A DNA stretch of 64,000 bases, taken from contig NZ_JAIZZH010000003.1 in assembly GCF_020421205.1 (NCBI RefSeq), positions 806,001 through 870,000 of the forward strand, in the 5' to 3' direction. Below, in pieces: positions 51,305 to 59,641 of this stretch (positions are counted from its first letter, which is position 1; each line of letters begins with the position of its first letter). The position numbers and the translations under genes are program-made. Source of the DNA: Hymenobacter pini. GTDB taxonomy: Bacteria; Bacteroidota; Bacteroidia; Cytophagales; Hymenobacteraceae. The notes under the pieces were generated by a model. It ran no database searches. It was not told the origin of the DNA and worked only from the letters and a program-made list of their open reading frames with translations.

Positions 51305-51565
51305 AGTGGTAGGGGTAAGGGTGAAAAATGAGTTGCTGGCTGCTTTCACTACCGGCCCCTACTAAGTGCAGCCACCCCAGTAATGCCGCTCGATTTCGTT
51401 TCAGGTGCCCTTTCTCAAAAGCAGATCTGGCTAGCACTCACATAAAGAAACCAAATACTATTCAAATATGAGAAATATATTCTTTTTATAAACTAAATGT
51501 GGTTAGATGCCACGCCAACAGGCCTGCACATTTTCTCAGCGAGCTAGCTGTAGGTACCGGTTAGA

Positions 51566-51620
51566 GTATGGCTCAAGTATGGCTCAAGTATGGCTTCAGT
51601 ATGGCTGAGGTATGACCAAC
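51566..51620 (+). repeat. 11-bp tandem repeat (GTATGGCTCAA), five units
   Basis: Units start at 51566, 51577, 51588, 51599 and 51610. The first two are identical, the next two keep GTATGGCT, and the last keeps GTATG. The 11-bp period is near one helical turn. Such iterated sites beside a recombinase often bind excisionase or act as arm sites. Confidence 0.85.
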
Positions 51621-51672
51621 GCTCCTCTCCTGGCCCGGTTAGCTGGCCACTTGACATGGTGCGCCACCTAAC

Positions 51673-51703
51673 AAAAAGGCCCACCAACATGGCGGGCCTT
51701 TTT
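51673..51703. terminator. Terminator after the recombinase
   Basis: AAAAAGGCCC (51673-51682) and GGGCCTTTTT (51694-51703) with extra T; works on either strand. Confidence 0.85.
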
Positions 51704-51723
51704 TTCCTAGCTGAGAGATACGT

Positions 51724-53034
51724 TCAGGCGGCCAACGGTTCCGCCGCGCAGATTTGGCTGGCCCGCGCCCCCGCGTTGTCCGTGGCCGCTCCCTGACCTT
51801 CCCAGATGCGGCGCATGGTTTGGTGCTGCAGCTCTTCCACCACCTTGGCATACACCAGCGTGGTTTGAATCTTGGCGTGCCCCATTACCTTTTGCAGCAC
51901 CTCCACCGGCATCCCGCGCAAGAGGCTCTGCGTGGCGAAGGTGTGCCGGGCCGTGTGGCTGGTCAGCAGTTCGTAGCGCGGCACCGACTTTTTCAGCACT
52001 TCCCCGCCTACCACAGTAGTAACAACTACTTCATCCGTCAGCCCGGCTGCTTTGCCCACGCGCTTTAGGTAGCGGTTCATTACCTGGTTAGCCAGCACCG
52101 GCAGCAGGCGTACCCGCCCGGGGTCGGCGTACTTATCTAGGATGGCCCGCGCCGCTTCGGTCAGGTAGATACTCACACCGGTGCGGGTCTTGGTCTGCAC
52201 CAGCCGCAGGATCAGGCCCCCGTCCCACTGATGCAGGTTGCCGCGCTGCAGGGCGAATACGTCCGAGTAGCGCAGCCCCGTATAGCAGCAGAACAACAGC
52301 ACGTCCCGCACCCGCGTCAGGTACTCCGGCAGCTCGGCCGCGGCCAGGGCCGTGAGGTTGTCAGCCGTCAGCCACATCTTCAGCACGTCGGCGTGCCGCC
52401 CCTGCAGCTTGCGCAGCTCCACACCCACGGCTAGCCCCCGCTCTTCCCGGCACCAGCGCAGAAAAACTTTCAATCCACGAACAAAGGAGGCCACCGTATT
52501 CTGAGCCAGGTTGCGCTGAAAGCGCAGGTAGCCCAGCACCCGGTCATGCGTCGCCAGGTCGTACGTACAGGGGTTAAGCAGCTCGCCCCGGTCCTGCTCA
52601 TAAGCACTCAGCCACGAGCCCAGCATCTTGCGCTGCCGCAAGGTGTGGTGTACGTACCCCCGCGCCTGCAGCGACTGCCAGTGCTCATCAAAAATGCCCA
52701 TCACCGATTGCGGCTTCTCTTCTTGCTCGGCCGGCTCCACGGCTGGCCGCAAGGCAGCCTTCAAACCTTCCACGGTGGGCGTCTCGCCCGAGGCCCGCAG
52801 CTTACGCCACCAGGCCAAGGCATCCGTCGTCAGTCGGGCCAGGTACAAGTTGGCCTCTTCGGCCAGCGGATAGGCAGAGCGGAACTTCTGTTTGTCGGCG
52901 TTCCACTCGGCGGGCTTACACTTCTCGCCGGTGGCGTATTTGAGGCGCACGCCGTTGAAATAGGCGATGAGGTGTACCGGACAGCGGCCGGCGCTGTCCT
53001 GCTTGTCTTTGCGAAGAATGAATTGCGTGTTCAT
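51724..53034 (-). CDS. int: Tyrosine recombinase (phage integrase)
   Basis: Starting at ATG 53034 gives 436 aa. The Bacteroidota-type opening MNTQFILRKDKQDSAGRCPV (arm-binding) is followed by a SAM-like core-binding domain and the catalytic domain: Arg255 (TGLRYSD), His360-x-x-Arg363 (SHTARHTFA), His386 (GHAKIQ) and Tyr395 (LVYAK). All active-site residues are present, so it should be functional. The start lies 152 nt from the attR core at 53186, the usual integrase-att arrangement. Confidence 0.95.
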   Translation of the reverse strand: MNTQFILRKDKQDSAGRCPVHLIAYFNGVRLKYATGEKCKPAEWNADKQKFRSAYPLAEEANLYLARLTTDALAWWRKLRASGETPTVEGLKAALRPAVEPAEQEEKPQSVMGIFDEHWQSLQARGYVHHTLRQRKMLGSWLSAYEQDRGELLNPCTYDLATHDRVLGYLRFQRNLAQNTVASFVRGLKVFLRWCREERGLAVGVELRKLQGRHADVLKMWLTADNLTALAAAELPEYLTRVRDVLLFCCYTGLRYSDVFALQRGNLHQWDGGLILRLVQTKTRTGVSIYLTEAARAILDKYADPGRVRLLPVLANQVMNRYLKRVGKAAGLTDEVVVTTVVGGEVLKKSVPRYELLTSHTARHTFATQSLLRGMPVEVLQKVMGHAKIQTTLVYAKVVEELQHQTMRRIWEGQGAATDNAGARASQICAAEPLAA

Positions 53035-53124
53035 CCGGAAAGGGGGGCGTAAGAGGGGGCGTGACTCCCATTGCACAGTCCACATTTCGCGTTGCAGAGG
53101 TCCAATTGCCCTGAACGCAAAAAA

Positions 53125-53166
53125 CCCGGAAAACCCCTTCTGCTACTTGAGAAGGCATTTTCCGGG
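53125..53166. terminator. Hairpin between integrase and attR
   Basis: CCCGGAAAA + CCTTCT pairs with AGAAGG + TTTTCCGGG across an 8-nt loop, with small internal mismatches. Part of the right arm (CCGGGTCTTCCGG) overlaps the stem. It may insulate the integrase promoter from the neighbouring prophage. Confidence 0.75.
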
Positions 53167-53185
53167 TCTTCCGGTTGTAAGTACT

Positions 53186-53199
53186 TGTACCAGAGACGG
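53186..53199. other. attR core (TGTACCAGAGACGG)
   Basis: Exact copy of the 14-bp core at 7434, with the inverted arm at 53162-53181 on its inner side. It is also the left boundary of the second prophage region. Confidence 0.7.
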
Positions 53200-53254
53200 A
53201 GGTACATGACTACCCTTATTATCAATTACTTACAGACCTCGTGGTAAACAAATG

Positions 53255-53500
53255 TTAAACATTTGTCAGCTGTCGCGTCGTCATCTTACTTACCAATAGC
53301 TCCAGAGTCGGCCCGTCAAGGGCCGTTCCTGTTTCTACAAACCAGTCGTCAAGCCCCTTATTCCAGATAAAAGCCGTGAAGGCCGGGACTGGCTGGCCCG
53401 GTTCGAATACTGGCTCTAACCACTGCTCGTCATTTGAGAACAGCAGGATATCCTCCTGCTCTACTGCTTTGCAGAAAGTATCGACTACAGCACGTTTCAT
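53255..53500 (-). CDS. Hypothetical protein downstream of the second repressor (81 aa)
   Basis: This 81-aa acidic protein (EDILLFSNDEQWLEPVFEPG, FIWNKGLDDWFVETG) has its ATG overlapping the stop of the HTH gene (ATGA), so it is translationally coupled to the repressor. The family is unknown; it could be an immunity accessory or a metallopeptidase-free ImmA analogue, though no HExxH is present. Confidence 0.65.
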   Translation of the reverse strand: MKRAVVDTFCKAVEQEDILLFSNDEQWLEPVFEPGQPVPAFTAFIWNKGLDDWFVETGTALDGPTLELLVSKMTTRQLTNV

Positions 53501-53841
53501 TGGCCAGCTCTTTTGAGGAGTAAGTCATTGTACTTCTGCAAAATATCCGTGTACAAGCCATAAACGTGTAGCAGCTTGTTTTTGCAGTCCTCAAGACTAT
53601 CCAACTGGTAAGCTCCAATAGATTCCTCCACTACCACTGGCCGCTTCAGTTCTTTGAAGTCCTCGCTGAAGTCGTGCATGATGATTCTACCCACTTCTTG
53701 GATGAAGTCGAAATCCAGGTTGGGGTCTTCGAATCGACGATACAGAGTAGGCCGACTTATACCGAGGCTCGTGTGAAGCTTGGTCAGCTTCACCCCGCTT
53801 TTCCCTACCGCCTTCTGCACTATTTCGCCGCGATGTGCCAT
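53497..53841 (-). CDS. HTH repressor of the second prophage
   Basis: I choose ATG 53841 (114 aa, MAHRGEIVQKAVGKSGVKLT) because the alternative at 53886 would code through a perfect palindrome. The HTH is KLTKLHTSLGISRPTLYRRF; the rest is helical (SLEDCKNKLLHVYGLYTDIL). It has no S24 peptidase domain, so induction differs from the first element. It is divergent from the Cro-like gene at 54012 with operator palindromes between. Confidence 0.75.
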   Translation of the reverse strand: MAHRGEIVQKAVGKSGVKLTKLHTSLGISRPTLYRRFEDPNLDFDFIQEVGRIIMHDFSEDFKELKRPVVVEESIGAYQLDSLEDCKNKLLHVYGLYTDILQKYNDLLLKRAGQ

Positions 53842-53854
53842 GCGTGACGCTTTA

Positions 53855-53869
53855 GTCTCATTGTGAGAC
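53855..53869. promoter_or_regulatory. Palindrome GTCTCA-TTG-TGAGAC
   Basis: 6+6 perfect inverted repeat 14 bp before the repressor start at 53841; probably an autoregulatory operator. Confidence 0.65.
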
Positions 53870-53940
53870 AAAATTGGAAAGTGCATGTGGGTAATTGTTT
53901 TCCATACTTTTTATGATTTTGATTTGCGTGCACCATCTTT

Positions 53941-53958
53941 TGATACATATTTGTATCA
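53941..53958. promoter_or_regulatory. Palindrome TGATACA-TATT-TGTATCA
   Basis: 7+7 perfect inverted repeat in the divergent promoter region. The left part TGATACATATTTGTA recurs at 58470 and, with one change, at 58860. Confidence 0.65.
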
Positions 53959-54011
53959 AAACAGTCTCTAATAGATACAAAAACGTATTACAAGGACTAA
54001 GCCAAGAAGAA

Positions 54012-54287
54012 ATGGGACAATCAAAACACACTAGCAAATCATCCTCGGTGCAACCGCCAACTCTTCGTCAACAGGCTGAAGCCCTGCGTCAAAACCTTAC
54101 GCGAGATGACCTGGAAAAAATCTGTACTGAGTTCAGCATTAGCCGCGCTACTTACTTCCGGAAAATCCGGCTGATGAACCCAACGGATCAAATCACACAT
54201 GCCATCATCAAGCTGGCTGCGGCGAACAAGCAGAAAGCAGAGCAACTGAAGCAAGATTTCCAGGAGAGCATTCAGAAGCTAGTCTAA
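54012..54287 (+). CDS. Cro-like/early HTH protein of the second prophage
   Basis: Starting at ATG 54012 gives 91 aa (MGQSKHTSKSSSVQPPTLRQ); the longer frame covers the operators. A helix-turn-helix is visible in LEKICTEFSISRATYFRKIR, followed by a Lys/Gln-rich helix. It is divergent from the repressor and first in the rightward operon, the position of Cro. Confidence 0.65.
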   Translation: MGQSKHTSKSSSVQPPTLRQQAEALRQNLTRDDLEKICTEFSISRATYFRKIRLMNPTDQITHAIIKLAAANKQKAEQLKQDFQESIQKLV

Positions 54288-54330
54288 CGAACAAATCGAT
54301 TCCATCCCTGCTCATTAAGCTGATTCTGCC

Positions 54331-54585
54331 ATGCATCCATTATTACAACTGCTGCAAGGGTATTCCTTCGAGTTACAGGTAGACATTCTGGTGAATGCAA
54401 TTCATGTTACAACGCACCAGATGCTCCAGTTGACGGAACGCAAGCTACTCTATGTCGAACAGGGCTTAGTTGATTCCTGGGAATACCTATATGCAGGGTA
54501 CAAGCATCATTGTCTCGCTCTCCGCACTGCATTAGAAGAATTAGTTGCGAAGGAAATAGACCTTCCTTCCTGGATGGCAGCCTAA
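54331..54585 (+). CDS. Hypothetical early protein (84 aa)
   Basis: This 84-aa helical protein (LLQLLQGYSFELQVDILVNA, LEELVAKEIDLPSW) is of unknown family, in the early operon 43 nt after the Cro-like gene and 9 nt before the HNH gene. Confidence 0.6.
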   Translation: MHPLLQLLQGYSFELQVDILVNAIHVTTHQMLQLTERKLLYVEQGLVDSWEYLYAGYKHHCLALRTALEELVAKEIDLPSWMAA

Positions 54586-54594
54586 AGCGGTTTC

Positions 54595-54990
54595 ATGCCC
54601 ATCGACTACAAGAAGTACCCGCCCAACTGGAAAACTGAAATAGTGCCCCGCATCCGGCTCCGGGCCCGCTCCCGATGCGAGTGGTGTAGGGCTAGAGCCT
54701 GGCAATATGGCTGGCGTGATGTAGCTGGCATCTTCCACCCCGGAACACCCCCTATCCTCGCCGGAGCTGGCCAGCTCTTTCAACTCGCCCCGCAGCCGTT
54801 GGCACCACCGATGATCCGCATTGTGCTTACGGTGGCGCACTTAGACCACGATGAGTACAACTGGCAGGTTACCGATGACCGCCTAGCCTTACTATGTCAA
54901 GCCTGCCACCTGAAGCACGATGCGGCTGACAATCGGCTACGAGCCAGATACGGCAAAGGCCATGCTTCACTTCCTCAACTAGGCTTTTGA
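54595..54990 (+). CDS. Phage HNH endonuclease
   Basis: This 131-aa protein has zinc knuckles CEWC (residues about 23-26) and CQAC with the HNH core VLTVAHLDHDE...DDRLALLCQACHLKHD. It has the size of freestanding phage HNH nucleases that act in packaging or as homing enzymes. Here it lies early, upstream of replication, so the precise role is uncertain. Confidence 0.85.
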   Translation: MPIDYKKYPPNWKTEIVPRIRLRARSRCEWCRARAWQYGWRDVAGIFHPGTPPILAGAGQLFQLAPQPLAPPMIRIVLTVAHLDHDEYNWQVTDDRLALLCQACHLKHDAADNRLRARYGKGHASLPQLGF

Positions 54991-55069
54991 CAGTACCCTT
55001 CTGATATGCTTCAACGCTGAGCACCGCTACATGCTCAGTGGCTGATTCGCCTTTTCCGCCTCATGTCCC

Positions 55070-58000
55070 ATGTCCCGTTACTCTCTCGAAAAGCACCCCA
55101 AACCCAAAGGCACCTGCCCGAGCTGCAACCAGAAGAAAGTGTTCCGCTTCTTCCAGGATGAAGAAGGCAACCGCCTCGACGAACAATTCGGCATCTGTGA
55201 CCGGCAGGCTAAATGCGGTTACGACCACCGCCCCAGCGGGGAGCTGTTCACCCGCTCCGGTGAGGCCAACGATGCGACTGAAACTATCACCCTGCGGCCC
55301 GCTGCCGACGTGGCCGAAGCGCTGCTGGCCAAAACCAAGGATTACGGCAGCAACCTGCACCGCTACGCCCGTAGCCTGACCATTCCCAACGAGCACCTCG
55401 AAAAGTGGGCCGTGGCCACTGACCGTGACCGGACGGTGTTCCTGCACCTGAATGCCGAGCGCCAGCTGGTAAACGCCAAATGGTTCAAGTACACCGAGGA
55501 GGGTAAGCGCGACAAGCTCACCCAGCCGTACTCCTTCGCCTCCACCGACGAGGAAAAAAAGAAATCGGCCAAATACGGCTTCTGTTTGTATGGGGAGCAC
55601 CTGATACGCCACGACAACCCCGAACGTCCCATCTGCGTGGTGGAATCGGAGAAATCGGCGGTGCTGGCTTCCTTCTTCTACCCGCACCTGGACTGGGTGG
55701 CCTGCGGTGCGGCCAACGGCATCACCGACGAGAAGATCCACGCCCTGTACAACCGCCCCATCTGGTGGCTGGCGGATGCGGACGGGCTACAGCCCCGCAT
55801 AAAAGACGGGCAACCGGAGATGCGCAACGGCAAGCCGGTGCTCACCGAGGGGGGCCGCTCCAACAGCAGCTTACGCAAGCTCAAAGCCTACAAGCTGGAC
55901 TTCGTCGTTATCGACCTGTTTCCGGAGCGCCACGATGGCTACGATATAGCCGACGCACTGCGCGACGGGGTGCGCCCTGATATCGTGGCCCCGGCCAAGC
56001 CCAAAGAGGAGTCCAAGGGCAAGAAAACCCGCCAAAAGGAAATGCCCACGCTGCCGCCCGACGTGGACAACTGGTCGGTGGCCATGAAGGACTACTGGTG
56101 GAAGGCCACGCTGTTCGTGGAGGAATTTGAGCGCCGCGGCATCTGGATTGGCAAGAACGACGAGGACTGGACCAATACAGCCAACAGCCTGGCCATCTTC
56201 CGGGAGCACGGCCGCGAGCTGCTGCACCGCCTGGCCCGGCCGGAGAAGAGCTACTCCAAGAGCGACGTTGACGAATTATTCGACGAGGCCCTGGAGCTGG
56301 CCGTGTGCACATCGCCGGCTAAGTTCTTCGCTATCGGCAAGCACTACAACATCTCCATATCCAGCCTGAAGGAAGAGGCCAGTGAGGAGGAGCAACTGAT
56401 GAAGGTGCTACCCAAGGGCGTAAGCCCCGAGGATTACTTCCAGCACGGCTTTTACGAGCAGGATAACTGCTACTACAGCATTAAGGACGGGGTACCGCGC
56501 ATGGTGTGCGGCTTTACCATCAAGGTACTGTATCTGGTAAAGAGCAAGGACAACCCCAAGCGTATCGTAGAGCTGAAAAACCAGTTCGGGTATACCACCA
56601 CCCTCGACCTGCCTACCGACGCATTTGTCGGGTTGGGCGCCTTTAAAAAGTACGTGGAATCGGTGGGCAACTTCGTATTCGAGGGCAACGAGGTGGATTT
56701 GACCCGCCTGAAGAAAAAGCTGTTCCGGGAGGAGAAGGTTACCACCGAAATCAACACGCTGGGCTGGCACGAGCGGGGCAAGTTCTACGCCTTCAGCAAC
56801 GGCATCTTCAACAGTAAGTGGACGAAAACCGACGAGTACGGCATCGTGGAGCACAACGGCTTCAACTACTTCCTGCCGTTTTTCAGTGGTATCAACGAGG
56901 ACGATCATGCCTACGTCAACGAAAAGAAGTTCAGCCATAAGGAAAGCTCGGTGAAATTCGAGGGCTGGGCCGACCTGATCAAGCGGGTGTATGGCACCAA
57001 CGGCGTGATGGGCATGTGCTTCTACATTGCGTCCCTGTTCCGCGACCATATCTTCGAAGCCCACCAGAGCTTCCCCATGCTCTACGCCTTCGGCCAGCGC
57101 CAGTCGGGTAAGTCGGTATTTGCCGACAGCTTCAAGCACCTGTTCGGTACGCCCCAGGACTCCATTTCACTGGAGAACCCCAGCACAGTTATCGGGGTTA
57201 TCCGGACGCTGGCCAACTTCACCAACAGCATCGTGATGCTCGACGAGTACAAGAACAGCGTCGACAAAAAGACGGTGGGCATGCTGAAGGGCTTTTACGA
57301 CGGGTTTGGCCGCACCACCGGTGTGAAGTCGAACGACAACCAGACGAAGGTGACCAAGCCCCGCTCGGCGGTGTGGATCAGCGGCCAGGACATGCCCAAC
57401 ATCGATAACGCCCTGTTCACGCGTACCATCCTGCTGGAGTTCCTGGACAAAGGCCGCGACTACGAGAGCTTCGATAAGCTGAAGAAAATGCAGGAGAAAA
57501 GCCTGACCAGCATCACGCTGGAAGTGCTGCGCCACCGCGAGGGTATCGTGGAGTACTACAAACCCTTTTTCAAGGTAGTGCGCGACAACCTGCGGAAGCA
57601 GCTGGAGAACGAGCAGGTGGAAGACCGTATGATTCAGAACATGGCCACCATCCTTACGCCTACGCTCTACCTGCTGGAAGATAACCTGCTGCGCTTCCCT
57701 TTTACCGTCGACGAGCTCTACGAGATGGCGCTGGAGATTATTCGCCGGCAGCAGAAGCAGATCAGCCTGAGCACCGACAGCCGCCGCTTTTGGGACGTGT
57801 TCGTGGGGATGGTCAGCCACAAGCCCACGGCCCTGGTGGTGGAGGGCGTGGACTACAAATTCCACAAAGGCAACCTCTACCTGCGCCTGGGCAACGTACA
57901 CCCACCCTACATGCAGCAACACCGCAACCAGTACAACGTACCGGGCCTGGACAAAACAACGCTGGACTACTACCTAAAGAACGACCCAGCCTACGTGGGC

Positions 58001-58174
58001 ATGAAGAACCTGCGCTTCGATATGCCCAGCGCCGTACCAATGCCTGGGGCTACATCTATCAAAACCAACCCCACCAGCTGCTATGGCTTTAATTTTACCG
58101 AACTTGGTATCGACCTCAGCAGCAGCGTGTACGCCAACATTACCACGGCAGCCGACGCGACCGATGGCGAGTAG
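55070..58174 (+). CDS. Phage primase-helicase (zinc finger, toprim, SF3-like helicase)
   Basis: This 1034-aa protein has a zinc-finger start (Cys16, Cys19, Cys43, Cys49: CPSC ... CDRQAKCGYDHRP), then a toprim-like region at about 185-250 (RPICVVESEKSAVLASFF, WWLADADG), a middle linker and an AAA/SF3 helicase with Walker A GQRQSGKS (about 676-683) and Walker B-like NSIVMLDEYKN. It would prime and unwind phage DNA as one polypeptide, similar in plan to gp4/alpha-type proteins. The iteron cluster follows directly. Confidence 0.88.
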   Translation: MSRYSLEKHPKPKGTCPSCNQKKVFRFFQDEEGNRLDEQFGICDRQAKCGYDHRPSGELFTRSGEANDATETITLRPAADVAEALLAKTKDYGSNLHRYARSLTIPNEHLEKWAVATDRDRTVFLHLNAERQLVNAKWFKYTEEGKRDKLTQPYSFASTDEEKKKSAKYGFCLYGEHLIRHDNPERPICVVESEKSAVLASFFYPHLDWVACGAANGITDEKIHALYNRPIWWLADADGLQPRIKDGQPEMRNGKPVLTEGGRSNSSLRKLKAYKLDFVVIDLFPERHDGYDIADALRDGVRPDIVAPAKPKEESKGKKTRQKEMPTLPPDVDNWSVAMKDYWWKATLFVEEFERRGIWIGKNDEDWTNTANSLAIFREHGRELLHRLARPEKSYSKSDVDELFDEALELAVCTSPAKFFAIGKHYNISISSLKEEASEEEQLMKVLPKGVSPEDYFQHGFYEQDNCYYSIKDGVPRMVCGFTIKVLYLVKSKDNPKRIVELKNQFGYTTTLDLPTDAFVGLGAFKKYVESVGNFVFEGNEVDLTRLKKKLFREEKVTTEINTLGWHERGKFYAFSNGIFNSKWTKTDEYGIVEHNGFNYFLPFFSGINEDDHAYVNEKKFSHKESSVKFEGWADLIKRVYGTNGVMGMCFYIASLFRDHIFEAHQSFPMLYAFGQRQSGKSVFADSFKHLFGTPQDSISLENPSTVIGVIRTLANFTNSIVMLDEYKNSVDKKTVGMLKGFYDGFGRTTGVKSNDNQTKVTKPRSAVWISGQDMPNIDNALFTRTILLEFLDKGRDYESFDKLKKMQEKSLTSITLEVLRHREGIVEYYKPFFKVVRDNLRKQLENEQVEDRMIQNMATILTPTLYLLEDNLLRFPFTVDELYEMALEIIRRQQKQISLSTDSRRFWDVFVGMVSHKPTALVVEGVDYKFHKGNLYLRLGNVHPPYMQQHRNQYNVPGLDKTTLDYYLKNDPAYVGMKNLRFDMPSAVPMPGATSIKTNPTSCYGFNFTELGIDLSSSVYANITTAADATDGE

Positions 58175-58267
58175 GTTTGGAGGTTGCAGTAGGTCGGCAC
58201 ATCGGCACACATTTTCTGATTCGGAGTAGCGGCCGGATCGATTAACCAGGCGGGACACCTGGTCACG

Positions 58268-58295
58268 AGGGCAGCGCACACGCGCTGCCCTTTTT
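58268..58295 (+). terminator. Terminator after the primase-helicase
   Basis: AGGGCAGCG / CGCTGCCCT stem followed by TTTTT; an outer CACG/CGTG pair extends it. Confidence 0.85.
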
Positions 58296-58440
58296 CGTGT
58301 CCCATCGTGTGGCCCACATCGGGCGCAGGTGCTTCGGAAAGTACAAAGAGGGCGCGGGTGCGGGCGCGGGCGCTGGCGGGCGCGTTTAGAGACAATGAGA
58401 GTAAACCAGACTGATTTCATGCCGCACCCTTCAAAAAGCC

Positions 58441-58715
58441 GACCTACACCGACCTACAAACCTACACGGTGATACATATTTGTAAAAAGCCTTTCTATTT
58501 CCTTCAAAGTAGGTTTTACAGTATTCAGAAGGTGGCAACAGGCTCAAAAATGTGTAGGTCGGTGTAGGTCGGTGTAGGTCGGCAGTTTTGGGCTCAACCT
58601 ACAACGGCCTACAAAATCGGGCTCCGACCTACAAACAACCTACACCACAAACCCTCAAAACAATCTAGAATCGACGTTTTAACCGTTGTAGGTTGCTGTA
58701 GGTCGTGTAGGTCGG
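58441..58715. repeat. Iterons TGTAGGTCGG in both orientations (probable ori)
   Basis: Three perfect tandem 10-bp units TGTAGGTCGG at 58553, 58563 and 58573. Further single or paired copies lie around 58441-58466 and 58598-58645 (reverse orientation, CCGACCTACA or ACCTACA) and at 58687-58715 (forward). At least twelve ACCTAC/GTAGGT cores lie in 275 bp, with AT-rich gaps. This is the form of a replication-initiator binding array. Confidence 0.8.
58470..58484 (+). promoter_or_regulatory. Repressor-type site in the ori region
   Basis: TGATACATATTTGTA, identical over 15 bases to the left of the palindrome at 53941. Confidence 0.55.
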
Positions 58716-58859
58716 TGTTTTCGGACTTTTTAGCTCCCGCAGCATACAGCTTCGGAATTTCGCTGTATCGAGTGCTGTCACCCGAGACGCTGCGCGTGGG
58801 AGCTTCATCTTACCGCAATACAATAATTAGCCTCGGTGAAACATTGGTGGAATTGTTGC

Positions 58860-58874
58860 TGATACATTTTTGTA
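58860..58874 (+). promoter_or_regulatory. Repressor-type site before the late genes
   Basis: TGATACATTTTTGTA, one base different from the site at 58470; 157 bp upstream of the next gene. Confidence 0.5.
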
Positions 58875-59031
58875 AACAATCGAAGATTATTGCACACCTT
58901 GTTTACGAATTAGTATCGCTTGAATTGGGTCTACCTCTACCGTTTTACCTTCTTATGCTCTGGCGCACGAATCCGTCCTTTTGCCCGGCTGGGCCTGGCT
59001 GTACGTTTGTTTATACTAAGCCATTCAGCCT

Positions 59032-59583
59032 GTGAGCAGCCTCCAGATACCCGTCCGGCCCCATGTTCTAAAGTACTTATCGGTTCACCTCGGCGAGAAT
59101 TACCACCTCAGCCTGGGCGACCAGTTTGGCATTATGCTGCTGTGCCTGCTGCGCCGGCCCCTCGTCGATAAGCGCAAGGAGAGCAGCATGGCCGAGTACA
59201 CGGCGAAGTTTCACTTTGACACGACTGGCTATCCGGCGCAGAAGTGGGGCCTGCGCAGCTTCACCACCGGCACCATCTACCTGTTTGGCAAGTACGTCGA
59301 CGAGGTGATGATGAAGGAGATGTACGGCCAGGTGGCCACCAACGTCGACAACGGCCAGGGCCTCCATGACTCCATCAACGAGTGGCGGGCCAAGTACGAC
59401 TTCACCGATTCGGATAAGTCGTTCGATGCCGTGAAGAAGAGCTACCAGCGTCAGCGCCGCGAAGACCGGACGCGCACCAAGACGGTGCGGGTGGCTCCGC
59501 TCAAAGCCGTGCGTGTGCTCAAGAATCAGCTGCTGAAGCTGCCGCCCGTACCGACCCCGATGGTACGGTGCCAGTGTACCTGA
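59032..59583 (+). CDS. Hypothetical phage protein (183 aa, GTG start)
   Basis: The only in-frame early start is GTG 59032. The protein (LQIPVRPHVLKYLSVHLG, LSLGDQFGIMLLCLLRRP, KRKESSMAEYTAKFHFDT) resembles a Bacteroidota phage/plasmid family of unknown role that begins with a similar PHVxKYL segment. The C-terminus is basic (RQRREDRTRTKTVRVAPLKA), so DNA binding is possible; being next to the origin, a regulatory role would fit. Confidence 0.6.
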   Translation: MSSLQIPVRPHVLKYLSVHLGENYHLSLGDQFGIMLLCLLRRPLVDKRKESSMAEYTAKFHFDTTGYPAQKWGLRSFTTGTIYLFGKYVDEVMMKEMYGQVATNVDNGQGLHDSINEWRAKYDFTDSDKSFDAVKKSYQRQRREDRTRTKTVRVAPLKAVRVLKNQLLKLPPVPTPMVRCQCT

Positions 59584-59641
59584 ATATTTCTTAAAAAAGG
59601 GCCAAAAACTACTCCACCGTTTGTCCCTTCAAAATTGATTT

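Larger units (their letters stand above)
51305..51723. other. Non-coding interval with tandem repeats beside the recombinase
   Basis: About 420 nt without a gene. The first 200 nt are AT-rich (promoter for the gene at 50564). The interval also holds the five-unit 11-bp repeat and the recombinase terminator described separately. Confidence 0.5.
58175..59031. other. Non-coding replication-origin region of the second prophage
   Basis: About 860 nt without a convincing gene, directly after the primase-helicase. It contains the terminator, a GC-rich tract of GGGCG repeats near 58350-58385, the iterons at 58441-58715 and two repressor-type sites at 58470 and 58860. A 106-codon frame at 58715-59035 covers an operator and looks spurious. 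Confidence 0.55.

Noticed and set aside
51566..51620. CRISPR-like or VNTR array
   Set aside because: Units are 11 bp with no spacers, and degenerate toward one end; a binding-site array is more likely.
58441..58715. CRISPR array
   Set aside because: Repeats are 10 bp, occur in both orientations and lack uniform spacers; they fit replication iterons.
58715..59035. Open frame of 106 codons after the iterons
   Set aside because: It covers a repressor-type site and lacks family character; better read as origin and promoter DNA.
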